From Paenibacillus xylanilyticus (GTDB lineage Bacteria; Bacillota; Bacilli; Paenibacillales; Paenibacillaceae), in contig NZ_CP044310.1 in the NCBI RefSeq assembly GCF_009664365.1, positions 3,855,001-3,919,000 on the forward strand: a stretch of DNA of 64,000 bases. Reading direction: 5' to 3'. Of the stretch, positions 42,882 to 52,213 are shown one piece after another. The position numbers and the translations under genes are program-made. Each line of letters opens with the position of its first letter. The stretch's first letter is position 1. The notes beneath the pieces were generated by a model. That model ran no database searches. It was not told the DNA's origin and saw only the letters and a program-made list of their open reading frames with translations.

Positions 42882-43010
42882 TTAACTCGTAGTATGCTTC
42901 TCTTCATATTCGCTTGATAATTCTTTAAGCGATCTGATTTTACCATGAGGATGCTGTTCTTGCTTTCGTGACTTCCAAGCAGCTTCCTGCCTTTTCTTCT
43001 GGCGAGCCAT
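42882..43010 (-). CDS. 42-residue basic protein, DUF6254-like
   Basis: ATG at 43010 with GAGGAGGAG upstream; it encodes 42 residues rich in Lys, Arg, Gln and Glu (MARQKKRQEAAWKSRKQEQ, then PHGKIRSLKELSSEYEE). The pattern W-x-x-RKQ-x-x-PHGK-x-x-SL resembles the small Bacillales DUF6254 proteins, as far as I recall that family. No signal peptide or membrane segment. It has its own strong terminator. Function unknown. Confidence 0.7.
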   Translation of the reverse strand: MARQKKRQEAAWKSRKQEQHPHGKIRSLKELSSEYEEKHTTS

Positions 43011-43134
43011 AAAAGATCTCCTCCTCAGGAAATTAGAGTGATACTACTTTTCTATGATGTGAATTATTACTGACTTTCATTCACGTACAGCTTAGCTTCA
43101 TCATCAATAATCCACTATCAGAAGTCACCAGCTC

Positions 43135-43872
43135 TTATTGAGCAGTGTATCCGCCATCTACGATCAGGCTGTTTCCTGTCATGTAAGACGAATCATCGCT
43201 GGCCAGGAACAGAACGGCTTTAGCCATTTCTTCCGCTTGACCAAGACGTTTCATCGGTGTTGCTGCCGAGAGGGCCTGTTTGCTCTCTTCAGGAATAATC
43301 GGTGTATCGATAAAACCTGGGCATAGTGCGTTGACGCGAATGTTTTTCTCTGCATATTCCAGCGCCAGCGAACGAGTCAAATTCACAACGCCGCCTTTGG
43401 CTGCATTGTAGGCTGCAGAACCAGGTGAACCAACCCATCCATACATGGATGCCGTGTTAACGATTGTGCCTCCACCGATTTTGAGCATTTCACGAATGGA
43501 TTCACGTGCAACCAGGAATACTCCGTCCAGATCGACATTAACCGTATTACGCCACTCGGCATAGTCCAGCTCGTGCGACGGATGAACACGTCCGATTCCT
43601 GCGTTGTTGAATACGATGTCCACTTTGCCGAATGCTTCTACGGTTTGTTTGAAAATCTCAGCAACCTCTTGTTCGCTTGTGATGTTGGCTTTGATAAATA
43701 GAGCTTCAGCGTTAAGCGCTTTCAGCTCCTGCTCAAACGCTGTGCCTTTCTCTTCATTCAAGTCCACCAGGACGACTTTGGCTCCTTCGGAAACGAATAG
43801 ACGAGCTGTCGCTGCACCAATTCCGGATGCTCCTCCTGTGATCACTGCCACTTTGTCTTGTAGTTTGCCCAT
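43135..43872 (-). CDS. SDR-family NAD(P)-dependent oxidoreductase
   Basis: 245 residues, ATG with GGAGG 9 bases upstream. Classical SDR motifs: TGGASGIG (~12-19), NNAGIG (~88), NTASM and the catalytic YNAAK (~153), and the C-terminal SYMTGNSLIVDGGYTAQ. The Asp in VVLVDLNEEKG, at the end of beta-2, favours NAD+. Similar to glucose 1-dehydrogenase and FabG relatives; substrate unknown. It is divergent from a TetR gene with a perfect palindrome between them. Confidence 0.87.
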   Translation of the reverse strand: MGKLQDKVAVITGGASGIGAATARLFVSEGAKVVLVDLNEEKGTAFEQELKALNAEALFIKANITSEQEVAEIFKQTVEAFGKVDIVFNNAGIGRVHPSHELDYAEWRNTVNVDLDGVFLVARESIREMLKIGGGTIVNTASMYGWVGSPGSAAYNAAKGGVVNLTRSLALEYAEKNIRVNALCPGFIDTPIIPEESKQALSAATPMKRLGQAEEMAKAVLFLASDDSSYMTGNSLIVDGGYTAQ

Positions 43873-43988
43873 GACTATATCCTCCAGTATACTATTTTGA
43901 ATAGCGCCTATATCAATAGTGCTATATGATGTTTACAAAACTAATTGTATGCTTAAAATTGTAACAATCCAATCATTAAGATACAGCC

Positions 43989-44011
43989 AAGTGTCTACCT
44001 TCTAGACACTT
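43989..44011. promoter_or_regulatory. TetR-type operator between SDR and tetR genes
   Basis: AAGTGTCTA (43989-43997) and TAGACACTT (44003-44011) are perfect 9-base inverted arms with a 5-base spacer. A further half-site, ATGTCTAA, follows at ~44021-44028. Confidence 0.75.
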
Positions 44012-44048
44012 CTCTATACAATGTCTAAATTTATAGGAGATTTTTTGA

Positions 44049-44660
44049 ATGAATGATGAACTTATTGTGACTTCTCAACATCGTAATCGTACCAAGGAGC
44101 ATCTCAAAACGGCTCTGATTCAGCTTATTAAGAAAAAAGGCTTCCATGCAGTGTCTGTCAAAGACATCGTCGACCAAGCGGGTTACAACCGAAGCACGTT
44201 TTATTTGCATTATCAGGATAAATATGTCCTTGCCGAAGAGCTTTTGATCACGAAGTTGGAAGGCTTAAAAGAAGCCACAGGCAAACCCTACTGGCACGGT
44301 CATAAAGTCTTTACAAATAAGCTTAACGTGGAATCTTTTCAAATTGTGGATTATATATATGAACATCGTGACTTCTTCGAATTAATCCAATACGATGATA
44401 CATTACCCGGTCTGCATACAGGCTTTCCACAAACCATGCTCAAAATTTATGAAGAGCAATTTGTATTCGAAACGATCAATAACTCCCCTGTCAACATGGA
44501 GTATTTCAAGTACTATACTGCATACGGATTTTTTGGACTATTGAACAATTGGATTTTAAGCGGATTTCGTGAGTCAAGGGACGCGTTTATCCATAACGTA
44601 ATTGAACTCACCAAAACGCATATTCAATCTTTTTATTATGTGGGGGATAAACTGAATTAA
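44049..44660 (+). CDS. TetR/AcrR-family regulator
   Basis: 203 residues, ATG with AGGAGA 8 bases upstream. The helix-turn-helix is VSVKDIVDQAGYNRSTFYLHYQDKYVLAEELLI (~35-68). The C-terminal domain (FFELIQYDDTLPGLHTGFPQTMLKIYEEQF, YGFFGLLNNWILSGF) is the TetR_C_33 type seen also in the regulator at 9035. Divergent from an SDR gene and facing a perfect palindrome, so local repression is expected. Confidence 0.85.
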   Translation: MNDELIVTSQHRNRTKEHLKTALIQLIKKKGFHAVSVKDIVDQAGYNRSTFYLHYQDKYVLAEELLITKLEGLKEATGKPYWHGHKVFTNKLNVESFQIVDYIYEHRDFFELIQYDDTLPGLHTGFPQTMLKIYEEQFVFETINNSPVNMEYFKYYTAYGFFGLLNNWILSGFRESRDAFIHNVIELTKTHIQSFYYVGDKLN

Positions 44661-45002
44661 ATACGTTGTTATGCCGCTCAACTAAACTAGACATTTTCCA
44701 CTGTAGCTCCGGTTAATGAATTACATAAAGTTTCAGGTTTAACGGATTGAACAAATATGTTCAAAATAAAAAAGCCGCAAATAACAGCGACTATAACAAG
44801 AAATATTCCAGTTCAGCATCAGGGTAGTTCCCTATGGTGGCTTGTTTGCTCTCTACAGAGTTCAGTCGGATGAATACGTCTACAAGAAAGTTGGATCAGC
44901 GGCTGGCTAGCCGCCGATCTTCTCCTTCAGTGCAGCGAAGCTTCATTGCGGTTTGAGGATCTCTTCTGGCCATTATCATTTACTACATCCAGTTGATTGG
45001 AA
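44661..45002. other. Intergenic region between TetR gene and M20 hydrolase gene
   Basis: No gene is supported. A weak GCCGC/GCGAC hairpin with an A-run lies at 44769-44792. A GC-rich hairpin at 44894-44919 (GATC-x-GCGGCT pairing with AGCCGC-x-GATC) is the likely terminator of the peptide operon on the minus strand. Confidence 0.5.
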
Positions 45003-46481
45003 TTACACCTTTACCGGTGTTTGTTCAGATGCTGCTGCGGCCGCTTTTGAAGAGAAGGAAAGCTTCGGAGGCATCACGTCATCCGGGAACGGGCAAACGT
45101 ACGATTCTCCTTCCAGTCGTTCAGCCAGCTCTGCCTTCGCCTGCTCAATGAGAGCGGGATCAAGCAGCGCTGCAATGGCCGTACACGCCATCGCTTTGCC
45201 TGCGAGCAGCATGCCTTTGTGTGCATAGCTGCTCTTGCCTTGCGCAACAGTCTGCCAGGCATGGATCGGCGTTGCATAAGCCCAGGTCGCGGTACCGCAT
45301 TGTGCAGTCGGCACGTTCCAGCTGACATCCCCTACGTCCGTTGACGCTGGCATAACGCGCATGGTATCCATAAGTGGAGCGACGAAGCCCGCAAGAGGAC
45401 GGGCCGAGAGCATGTCATGGACCGTCTTTCCACTCTGTCTCGATGCACTTGTCTTATCCTCTTCAGGGATCATCGCAAAGATCTCTTGGGCAAAGGCCAT
45501 TTCATCCTCAGTATACACAGGAAGCTCAAGTTCACTGAGGAACTCATGCATTTTGCCTTCCAGAGCCGCATTCGGGATGAGATTGGAAGCCCCGCCCTCA
45601 TAGTGATATGACATTTTTGTCCCCGTCATCAATGCCGCCCCGCGAGCAACATCGAGAACCCTTTCAAACAGTTCAGCAACCTGGGCAGACTTGGGCGCCC
45701 TAACCAGATAGTTCACTTCTGCTTCCGCCTGTACAACATTAGGGGCAAAGCCGCCTGTATTCGTCACGGCATAATGAATTCGGGCATCGGAAATCATATG
45801 CTCACGCAAGTAGTTTACTCCCACGTTCATCAGCTCAACCGCATCCAGCGCGCTTCGCCCCAGATGGGGAGCGGCCGCAGCGTGGGCGCTTCGGCCCGTG
45901 AATTTGAAGTGCACATGCAGATTGGCAAGCGAGGACATGTGCATAACCACGTTCATCGTTGCAGGATGCCAGCAGAATGCAACGTCGACATCCTGGAATA
46001 ATCCTGCTCTAGCCATGTAGGCTTTGCCGGAACCACTCTCTTCAGCCGGACAGCCATAGTAACGAACCGTGCCGGAGAGACCATGCTGCTGCAGATAATT
46101 CTTTATTGCAAAAGCAGCCGCAAGAGAGCCTGCTCCGAGCAAATTATGCCCGCAGCCGTGTCCGTTCGCACCCGGTACTACAGGATCAAAAGCTGCCGTT
46201 CCCGCCTGCTGGCTAAGGCTGGCCAGAGCGTCAAACTCTCCAAGAACAGCAATCACTGGCGAACCGTTCCCGAAACTGCCTACAAATCCGGTAGCAAGTC
46301 CGGCAACACCCTTCTCTACTGCAAATCCCTCCTGTTCCAGGGTCTTGCAGAGCAGATCTGCTGATTCGACCTCTTCGAATCGTGTCTCAGCGAAGTCCCA
46401 GATTGAATCACTTACATCAATAAATAAATCTCGCGTACCTTCGATATAGGCGGTAACCTCTTCAATAATGTCTTTGTTCAT
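45003..46481 (-). CDS. M20-family amidohydrolase, AbgB-like
   Basis: 492 residues from the ATG at 46481 (MNKDIIEEV) with GAGAGG 8 bases upstream. Metal-binding and catalytic motifs of M20D: IAVLGEFDALASLSQQAG (~78), GANGHGCGHNLLGAGSLAAA (~107), CPAEESGSGKAYMARAGLF (~146) and the dimerisation region SSLANLHVHFKFTGRSAHAAAAPHLGRSALDAVELMNVG. AbgB relatives remove p-aminobenzoate or acyl groups from N-blocked glutamate or amino acids. As last gene of a peptide ABC operon it probably cleaves the imported N-acyl or peptide substrate in the cytoplasm. The AbgA partner is not present. Confidence 0.88.
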   Translation of the reverse strand: MNKDIIEEVTAYIEGTRDLFIDVSDSIWDFAETRFEEVESADLLCKTLEQEGFAVEKGVAGLATGFVGSFGNGSPVIAVLGEFDALASLSQQAGTAAFDPVVPGANGHGCGHNLLGAGSLAAAFAIKNYLQQHGLSGTVRYYGCPAEESGSGKAYMARAGLFQDVDVAFCWHPATMNVVMHMSSLANLHVHFKFTGRSAHAAAAPHLGRSALDAVELMNVGVNYLREHMISDARIHYAVTNTGGFAPNVVQAEAEVNYLVRAPKSAQVAELFERVLDVARGAALMTGTKMSYHYEGGASNLIPNAALEGKMHEFLSELELPVYTEDEMAFAQEIFAMIPEEDKTSASRQSGKTVHDMLSARPLAGFVAPLMDTMRVMPASTDVGDVSWNVPTAQCGTATWAYATPIHAWQTVAQGKSSYAHKGMLLAGKAMACTAIAALLDPALIEQAKAELAERLEGESYVCPFPDDVMPPKLSFSSKAAAAASEQTPVKV

Positions 46482-46561
46482 ACCAAACACCTCTCTCCAT
46501 AGTTTTGGCTACTCATCATTGGGATGCGAATGCTGCTAGTAAGCTAAATACAGGCTAATCG

Positions 46562-47542
46562 TCAATTAAATGCAAAGCAGGCAACGGCATGCTCGTGACC
46601 TTTAAGCTCCGGTTCGAATTCGCGACAGATTGCTTTGGCGATTGGACAGCGTGTGTGGAAACGACATCCCCCTGGCGGGCGGACCGGATTCGGTACATCC
46701 CCTTGAATTATGATCCGTTTCCGTGAACGGAGCTTTGGATCGATTACCGGATTAGCACTCAACAAAGCGTTCGTGTAGGGATGCTTCGGCACCCTGAACA
46801 GTTTCTCCCGGCTTGCGATCTCCACAATTTTGCCTAGATACATCACAGCGATTCGATCACTGATATAGCGAACTGCGCCGAGGCCATGTCCAATGAACAG
46901 GTAAGCGAGGCCTTTCTCCTTCTGAAGCTTCTTAAGGAGATTCAAAATCTGCGCCTGAATCGAGACGTCCAGAGCGGAAACGGGTTCGTCGCAAACGATT
47001 AGCTTTGGGTTTAGAGATAATGCTCTCGCAATGCCAATACGTTGTCGCTGTCCTCCGGAAAACTCATAAGGATAACGGCCTTTTTCTTCTTTTGGTATTC
47101 CGACCGTTTCCATTAATTGATCTACTCGCTCCGCAACAGACGAACGACTTTCAATTCGATGCGCCAGCAGAGGCTCTGCCAGAATATCACTGATTCTCAT
47201 TCGGGGATTCAGAGAGGAATAAGGGTCTTGAAAAATCATCCCCATGCTCGCCCGAGTGCGGCGAAGTTCCCTCTTGCCGAGTTCTGCCAGTTCCCGGCCC
47301 GCATAGAGGATCCTTCCGTCATATGGAGTTTCAAGTTGAAGCAGGGTGCGACCGACACTCGACTTCCCACACCCCGATTCTCCAACAAGACCAAGTGTTT
47401 CTCCTTCGGGAATGGAGAAGCTGATCCCATCGACCGCCTTAACATGGTCTGTGACTTGCGAGAAAATGCCCTGCCGGATGGGATAATATACCTTGAGACC
47501 TTCTACACTCAGCAGCGGTAGCCTTTTGCTCATACCCCGCAT
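46562..47542 (-). CDS. Peptide ABC transporter ATPase, OppF/DppF type, second copy
   Basis: 326 residues, ATG with GGGAGGG 6 bases upstream. Walker [10 protein letters not shown] (~53), Q-loop FQDPYSSLNPRMR, signature FSGGQRQRIGIARAL, Walker B LIVCDEPVSALD. The H-loop reads IGHGLGAVRYIS, not the usual AHDLSVVRHIS. The C-terminal oligopeptide extension has four Cys (GCRFHTRC...C...C), a possible iron-sulfur site known in DppD-type subunits. It closely resembles the other F-type ATPase at 51215-52213, so the operon carries two F subunits. It follows the binding protein by 38 bases. Confidence 0.9.
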   Translation of the reverse strand: MRGMSKRLPLLSVEGLKVYYPIRQGIFSQVTDHVKAVDGISFSIPEGETLGLVGESGCGKSSVGRTLLQLETPYDGRILYAGRELAELGKRELRRTRASMGMIFQDPYSSLNPRMRISDILAEPLLAHRIESRSSVAERVDQLMETVGIPKEEKGRYPYEFSGGQRQRIGIARALSLNPKLIVCDEPVSALDVSIQAQILNLLKKLQKEKGLAYLFIGHGLGAVRYISDRIAVMYLGKIVEIASREKLFRVPKHPYTNALLSANPVIDPKLRSRKRIIIQGDVPNPVRPPGGCRFHTRCPIAKAICREFEPELKGHEHAVACFAFN

Positions 47543-47580
47543 CTGCAGCCCTCCCTGGACCGAAGCTGGTCGTTAATCAA

Positions 47581-49230
47581 TCAAGGGGTAAATTTCCACT
47601 TGGCAACGTTGTTTGTCAAGCCCACCGTGCTGGTATCGAGACTTTTGCCAATATCCAGGTTTTTGGCCGCTGCATACATTTGCTTATCCGCATACAGGGC
47701 AATTGCCGGAACATCGTCGTGCAGCTTTTGCTGAACCTGCTGGTAAATCTCGAAACGCTTTGATGGCTCCAGCTCTTCTGCTCCTTGGGCCAACAGCTCG
47801 TCGACTTCAGCGTTCGAATAATCTGCAAGATTAAAACTGACCCCCGTTTTGAACAGACCCAGCACGGAGTTCGGATCGAGAATGAAGCCAAGATTGATTA
47901 CCGTCAAGTCGTATTCGTGCTTGAGAGCTCTTTGATAGGTTGTCGGAAAATCAAGCTTTGTCACTTGCACTTTCAAACCGGCTGCTTTCAGATTCTCGGC
48001 GATGATGTCAGATGCTTGCTCGCGGATTTTGTTGCCTGTCGGAACGACGAATTCAATCGACTGGTTGAAGTCCCAGCCCGCTTCGTTCAGCAGTGCTTTT
48101 GCTTTCTCTGGATCGTAGCTGTAAAGTGGGATATCTTTATTGTAATAAGGGTGATTTTGGCCGAGCATGCCATCCACGAGTTCACCTTGTCCTTTGAGCA
48201 ATTGATCTACAATGAGCTGGCGGTTCATGGCATAAGCCATGGCTTGACGCACTTTTGGATCCGGGAACTTCTTCGTATTGATGAACATGATGTTTGGATT
48301 ATTGGCATCTCCATAACCTGTGGTCACATTCGCCATATTCGCTACCTTGTCAAAATCCTGTACCGGAATGAGACCTACACCAGGAGAAGTCAACTGTATG
48401 TCTCCCGTCTGAAGCTGGGCTGCGAGATTCGTCGCCGGCATCATTTTGATATAAATGTCCTTAATATTCGGCGCACCTTCGTAATATTGCTCATTGGCGG
48501 TGAGCTGCACGTACTGGTCCTTGGCGAATTTGACAAATTTGTAGGCTCCGTTGGTGACCGTAGGATTCATCATAAATTCGTTTTTGTTCAGATCCACCGG
48601 GGCCACATCCTTCAATATGTGCTCTGGCAGATATCGGAAGTACGTGCCGAACTGACTCTTGAATTGGTTCGTTTCCATCGGGTTTTTCGTCGTAATGACA
48701 AACGTATAATCATCCACCTTTTTGAAGAAACCCAGCTCCGTTTGCCCCTCCCCTCTCTTACCCGCTTCATTCAGTCCAGCGACGAACGTCATGTTGAGAA
48801 GGGTCTTCACGTTAACATCCGTGAACATGCGGAACGTGAACTCGATATCGTCTGCCGTAAACGGTTCCCCATCGCTCCACTTCGCGTTCTTGTTTAGCTT
48901 GATGGTGAAGTTCAGATTGTCCGTCGTTTCGATCGATTCGGCAAGCTTCGGATCGAATCCATAATCGCTGTTCATGGCAACAAGGGTATCGCTCATCAAC
49001 GAGTTAACGAAGACACCTGCATTATCCAAATTAAAGATATCGAATGTCGTCACGGGATTTACAAGGCCGATATACAGAGGCTGACCGGCCCCCCCGGAAG
49101 CAGAAGCACTTTCGCCACCCGATCCCGGAGACGATGATGTATTGCTGTCAGAATTCGTACCGCAGGCCGTGACCAGTACCATTAATAATGTCAATACTCC
49201 GCAAATCAAAGCTTTACGCACCCTTTTCAT
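47581..49230 (-). CDS. Peptide ABC transporter substrate-binding lipoprotein (SBP_bac_5)
   Basis: 549 residues, ATG with GGAGGAG 6 bases upstream. The lipoprotein signal ends at LVTACGTNS, followed by a Ser/Gly linker. Family-5 landmarks: LAESIETTDNLNFTIKLNKNAKWSDGEPFTADDIEFTFRMF, NGAYKFVKFAKDQYVQLTANEQYYEGAPNIKDIYIKMM, DPKVRQAMAYAMNRQLIVDQLLKGQGELVDG and YSYDPEKAKALLNEAGWD. It binds oligopeptides or another compound of that size. It is encoded between the permeases and the second ATPase. Confidence 0.92.
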   Translation of the reverse strand: MKRVRKALICGVLTLLMVLVTACGTNSDSNTSSSPGSGGESASASGGAGQPLYIGLVNPVTTFDIFNLDNAGVFVNSLMSDTLVAMNSDYGFDPKLAESIETTDNLNFTIKLNKNAKWSDGEPFTADDIEFTFRMFTDVNVKTLLNMTFVAGLNEAGKRGEGQTELGFFKKVDDYTFVITTKNPMETNQFKSQFGTYFRYLPEHILKDVAPVDLNKNEFMMNPTVTNGAYKFVKFAKDQYVQLTANEQYYEGAPNIKDIYIKMMPATNLAAQLQTGDIQLTSPGVGLIPVQDFDKVANMANVTTGYGDANNPNIMFINTKKFPDPKVRQAMAYAMNRQLIVDQLLKGQGELVDGMLGQNHPYYNKDIPLYSYDPEKAKALLNEAGWDFNQSIEFVVPTGNKIREQASDIIAENLKAAGLKVQVTKLDFPTTYQRALKHEYDLTVINLGFILDPNSVLGLFKTGVSFNLADYSNAEVDELLAQGAEELEPSKRFEIYQQVQQKLHDDVPAIALYADKQMYAAAKNLDIGKSLDTSTVGLTNNVAKWKFTP

Positions 49231-49289
49231 CGGATCTCCTCCACTTAATATCTCGTTTTGTATGTCATCATTGAGAGATGCAATGTAGC

Positions 49290-50189
49290 TTATTGTTTCG
49301 GGTCAAGTGCGTCACGTAAGCCGTCACCGACGAAGTTGATAGCGAGCACCGTCACCAGGATCATGATACCGGGAGGCAGCCAAAGCCAGGGCTGGTCCGT
49401 CATCACGCTAATAGATTGAGCATCTGTCAGCATATTGCCCCAACTGGCCGTTGGTGGCTGTACGCCCATGCCCAAAAAGCTTAGCCCGGACTCTGCCATG
49501 ATTGCCGCAGCAACACCGAATGTCGCGTTCACGATAATGGGAGCCAGCGCATTCGGCAGGATGTGACGGAAGACGATGCGCGGTGTGCTCAGCCCCAAAG
49601 CCACTCCGGCTTTGATGTAATCCATTTGCTTGAGCGTCAGTACACTCCCCCGAACCAGTCGGGCAATGGAAGGCCAGGAGAATAGAGCAAGAACAAGGAC
49701 CAGCGTCCAAAGTGTTGGTCCAAGCACACTGACAACCACAAGAATAACCATCATATAGGGGAATGCCATGAACATATCCGTAATTCTCATGACCAACATA
49801 TCAATCCAGCCGCCAACATAAGCAGACCAAAGACCGATGATCGTTCCAAAAGCGACATACAAGGCGACTGTTCCAAATCCTACTGTTACCGCAACTCTCG
49901 TCGCGTACAGCAGACGGGACAGCACATCCCTTCCCACCTGGTCGGTTCCAAGCCAATGGGAAGAGGAAGGTGCAGCAGAAAATTCGGCGGTTACAGCATA
50001 AGGGCTATGCGGGGCTAGCCAAGGAGCAAAGATAGCTATGAGGATAAGCAGCAAGGTAACAACAAGTCCGGCGACGGCCAGCCGATGCTTCAGGAAACGT
50101 CGGGCCATTTGCCGGAAGACGCTCTCGGGTTCTGCCTGTTGAATCGGAAGGATAACGCCTCCGGCGACTGGGGTTTGTACAGCAGACAT
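49290..50189 (-). CDS. Peptide ABC permease (DppC/OppC)
   Basis: 299 residues with the OppC_N region (FRQMARRFLKHRLAVAGLVVTLLLILIAIFAPWLAPHSPY), about six membrane segments, the LGTDQVGRDVLSRLLYATRVAV motif and the EAA loop near YIKAGVALGLSTPRIVFRHILPNALAPI. It pairs with the DppB permease encoded 52 bases upstream. Confidence 0.93.
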   Translation of the reverse strand: MSAVQTPVAGGVILPIQQAEPESVFRQMARRFLKHRLAVAGLVVTLLLILIAIFAPWLAPHSPYAVTAEFSAAPSSSHWLGTDQVGRDVLSRLLYATRVAVTVGFGTVALYVAFGTIIGLWSAYVGGWIDMLVMRITDMFMAFPYMMVILVVVSVLGPTLWTLVLVLALFSWPSIARLVRGSVLTLKQMDYIKAGVALGLSTPRIVFRHILPNALAPIIVNATFGVAAAIMAESGLSFLGMGVQPPTASWGNMLTDAQSISVMTDQPWLWLPPGIMILVTVLAINFVGDGLRDALDPKQ

Positions 50190-50241
50190 CGAATCCGCCT
50201 CCTCTCATTCGTGGTTTGTTTCGTGGAATATAAGCCTTCAG

Positions 50242-51192
50242 TTACTGATATTGGATACGAGGATCAGCTACCGAATAAAAAATATCTGTAAGTAGATTGG
50301 CAGCCAGTACAATCATGGCAGCGACCAGGTTTAGACCCATGATGGTCGAATAGTCTCTGGACATGATTGATTGAATAGTCAACTGTCCGATGCCAGGCCA
50401 CTGAAACAATTGTTCCACAATGACGGCTCCACCAAAGAGCATCGGAATTTCCATTCCGACGACCGTAATAATCGGAATCAGAGCATTGCGCAGGGCATGC
50501 TTGTTGGTGACATAGAACTCTTTGAGCCCCTTGGCTCGAGCGGTGCGCAGGTAATCCTGCTTCAATACATCCAGCATACTCGCCCGGATATAACGCACTT
50601 TGCGTCCGGCAATACCGACTGCGAGTGCTATGGAAGGTAGCACCAAATGTCTGATTCGGTCGGCTAACCCTCCTCCGCCGCCAAGATCCTCTGTTCCGCC
50701 GACGGGAAGCCAGCCGAGTTGAACAGCGAAAATATAAATGCACAAGAGACCAAGGAAAAACTGGGGAATGGACGTTCCAACGAAGGAGAGTCCAGTCATC
50801 AGATAGTCGAATTTCGAGTTTTGCCGGACTGCACTCATGATTCCGATTGGCAGCGCGATCAAAAGGCCAATAATCAGAGCACAGATGCCAAGCAGCACAG
50901 TCTGCCCCAGACGCTCGCCGATGAGTGAAACAACCGATTCACTAGTGCTGAAGGAATATCCCAAATTCCCGACCAGCAGTTGACCGAGCCATTTGAAATA
51001 TTGAACGACAATTGGATCGTTTAATCCAAGCTGCTCCTTACGTAACTCAAGCAATTCCGGAGGTGTATCCGGTGTCATGTACATGTCAATGGGGTTACCA
51101 GGCGCAAGATTGATGATGACAAAATTGATGATCGTAATGCCGAACAAAACGGGAATTGCAATCAGAATGCGGCGAATGACGTAAGTAAACAT
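50242..51192 (-). CDS. Peptide ABC permease (DppB/OppB)
   Basis: 316 residues. Typical N-terminus MFTYVIRRILIAIPVLFGITIINFVIINLAPGNPID, about six membrane segments, and the EAA motif DYLRTARAKGLKEFYVTNKHALRNALIPIITVVG, ending with the usual YSVADPRI-type tail. It forms the channel with DppC. It starts 22 bases after the first F-type ATPase gene. Confidence 0.93.
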   Translation of the reverse strand: MFTYVIRRILIAIPVLFGITIINFVIINLAPGNPIDMYMTPDTPPELLELRKEQLGLNDPIVVQYFKWLGQLLVGNLGYSFSTSESVVSLIGERLGQTVLLGICALIIGLLIALPIGIMSAVRQNSKFDYLMTGLSFVGTSIPQFFLGLLCIYIFAVQLGWLPVGGTEDLGGGGGLADRIRHLVLPSIALAVGIAGRKVRYIRASMLDVLKQDYLRTARAKGLKEFYVTNKHALRNALIPIITVVGMEIPMLFGGAVIVEQLFQWPGIGQLTIQSIMSRDYSTIMGLNLVAAMIVLAANLLTDIFYSVADPRIQYQ

Positions 51193-51214
51193 GCTCTCTC
51201 TCCTCTCTTGCGAT

Positions 51215-52213
51215 TTAACCGACAGTCAGTGGATAATGACAAGCCACCGCGTGTTCTTCTCCTTGCAGAAGGGGCTCCTGCTCCTTGCACAATGCTTGGG
51301 CGTAAACACACCGGGTATGAAACCGGCAGCCTGACGGGGGACTAGCGGGACTGGGGACATCTCCCTGAAGAACGATCCGCTCTTGTCCGCGCTTGCGGGG
51401 ATCCGGGACCGGATAAGCATTGAGCAAAGCTTGCGTGTACGGATGTCGCGGGTTCGCAAAGATCTGCTCCTTTGTTCCGATCTCCACCACTTTGCCAAGA
51501 TACATCACCGCAATACGAGTACTGATGTACTTGACGGCCCCGAGGCCATGAGCGATAAACAAATATGTGAGTCCCAGCTCCCGCTGCAGTTCCTTTAGCA
51601 AGTTCAGGATCTGCGCCTGAATGGAAACGTCAAGCGCGGATACCGGCTCGTCACACACGATGAGCTTCGGATTCAGGGAAAGTGCACGAGCGATCCCGAT
51701 GCGCTGCCGCTGACCCCCTGAAAATTCATGGGGAAATCTCTGCTTATAGCTTCGGGGTATACCGACCGTATCCAGCAGGTGGTCTATCCTTGTCTCCAGC
51801 TCCGCTCCGGTGGCCAGACCATGCACCCGCATCGGCTCGGCAAGCAGCTCCTGAACCCGCATCCGGGGATTAAGGGAGGAGTATGGGTCCTGAAAAATCA
51901 TTTGCATTTTGGTCCGTTCCCTGCGGAGGTCTAATATTGTGCTTTTCGTAATATCCTGTCCTTCAAACCATATTCTTCCACTCGTTGGATTCTCAAGTCG
52001 GATAATGCTGCGGCCGATGGTCGACTTGCCGCAGCCCGACTCGCCAACAAGTCCCAGTGTTTCTCCTGGATACAGCTCCAGCGAAATGTCGTCCACTGCT
52101 TTTACATTTCCAACGGTTCGGGACAGCAGTCCTCGTTTAATTGGATAATACGTCTTCAAACCTTCGATTCGAAGCAGCGGTTCTAGGCCCACCCTATGTT
52201 CCACAAGCGTCAT
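51215..52213 (-). CDS. Peptide ABC transporter ATPase, OppF/DppF type, first copy
   Basis: 332 residues, ATG with GAGGAG 8 bases upstream, overlapping the stop of the D-type ATPase gene by 4 bases (ATGA). Walker [10 protein letters not shown], signature FSGGQRQRIGIARAL, Walker B LIVCDEPVSALD. The H-loop is AHGLGAVKYIS, the same D-to-G change seen in the second copy. The C-terminal Cys cluster (GCRFHTRC...C...C) is present. Works with the D subunit as a heterodimeric motor. Confidence 0.93.
   Translation of the reverse strand: MTLVEHRVGLEPLLRIEGLKTYYPIKRGLLSRTVGNVKAVDDISLELYPGETLGLVGESGCGKSTIGRSIIRLENPTSGRIWFEGQDITKSTILDLRRERTKMQMIFQDPYSSLNPRMRVQELLAEPMRVHGLATGAELETRIDHLLDTVGIPRSYKQRFPHEFSGGQRQRIGIARALSLNPKLIVCDEPVSALDVSIQAQILNLLKELQRELGLTYLFIAHGLGAVKYISTRIAVMYLGKVVEIGTKEQIFANPRHPYTQALLNAYPVPDPRKRGQERIVLQGDVPSPASPPSGCRFHTRCVYAQALCKEQEPLLQGEEHAVACHYPLTVG

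Noticed and set aside
42746..42946. 66-codon minus-strand frame near the small-protein genes
   Set aside because: It runs through a 13-bp perfect terminator and overlaps the 42-residue gene, which has a strong ribosome site.
47785..48897. 370-codon plus-strand frame opposite the peptide-binding lipoprotein gene
   Set aside because: It is the antisense shadow of a well-supported family-5 binding protein. It has no good ribosome site and no recognisable domain.
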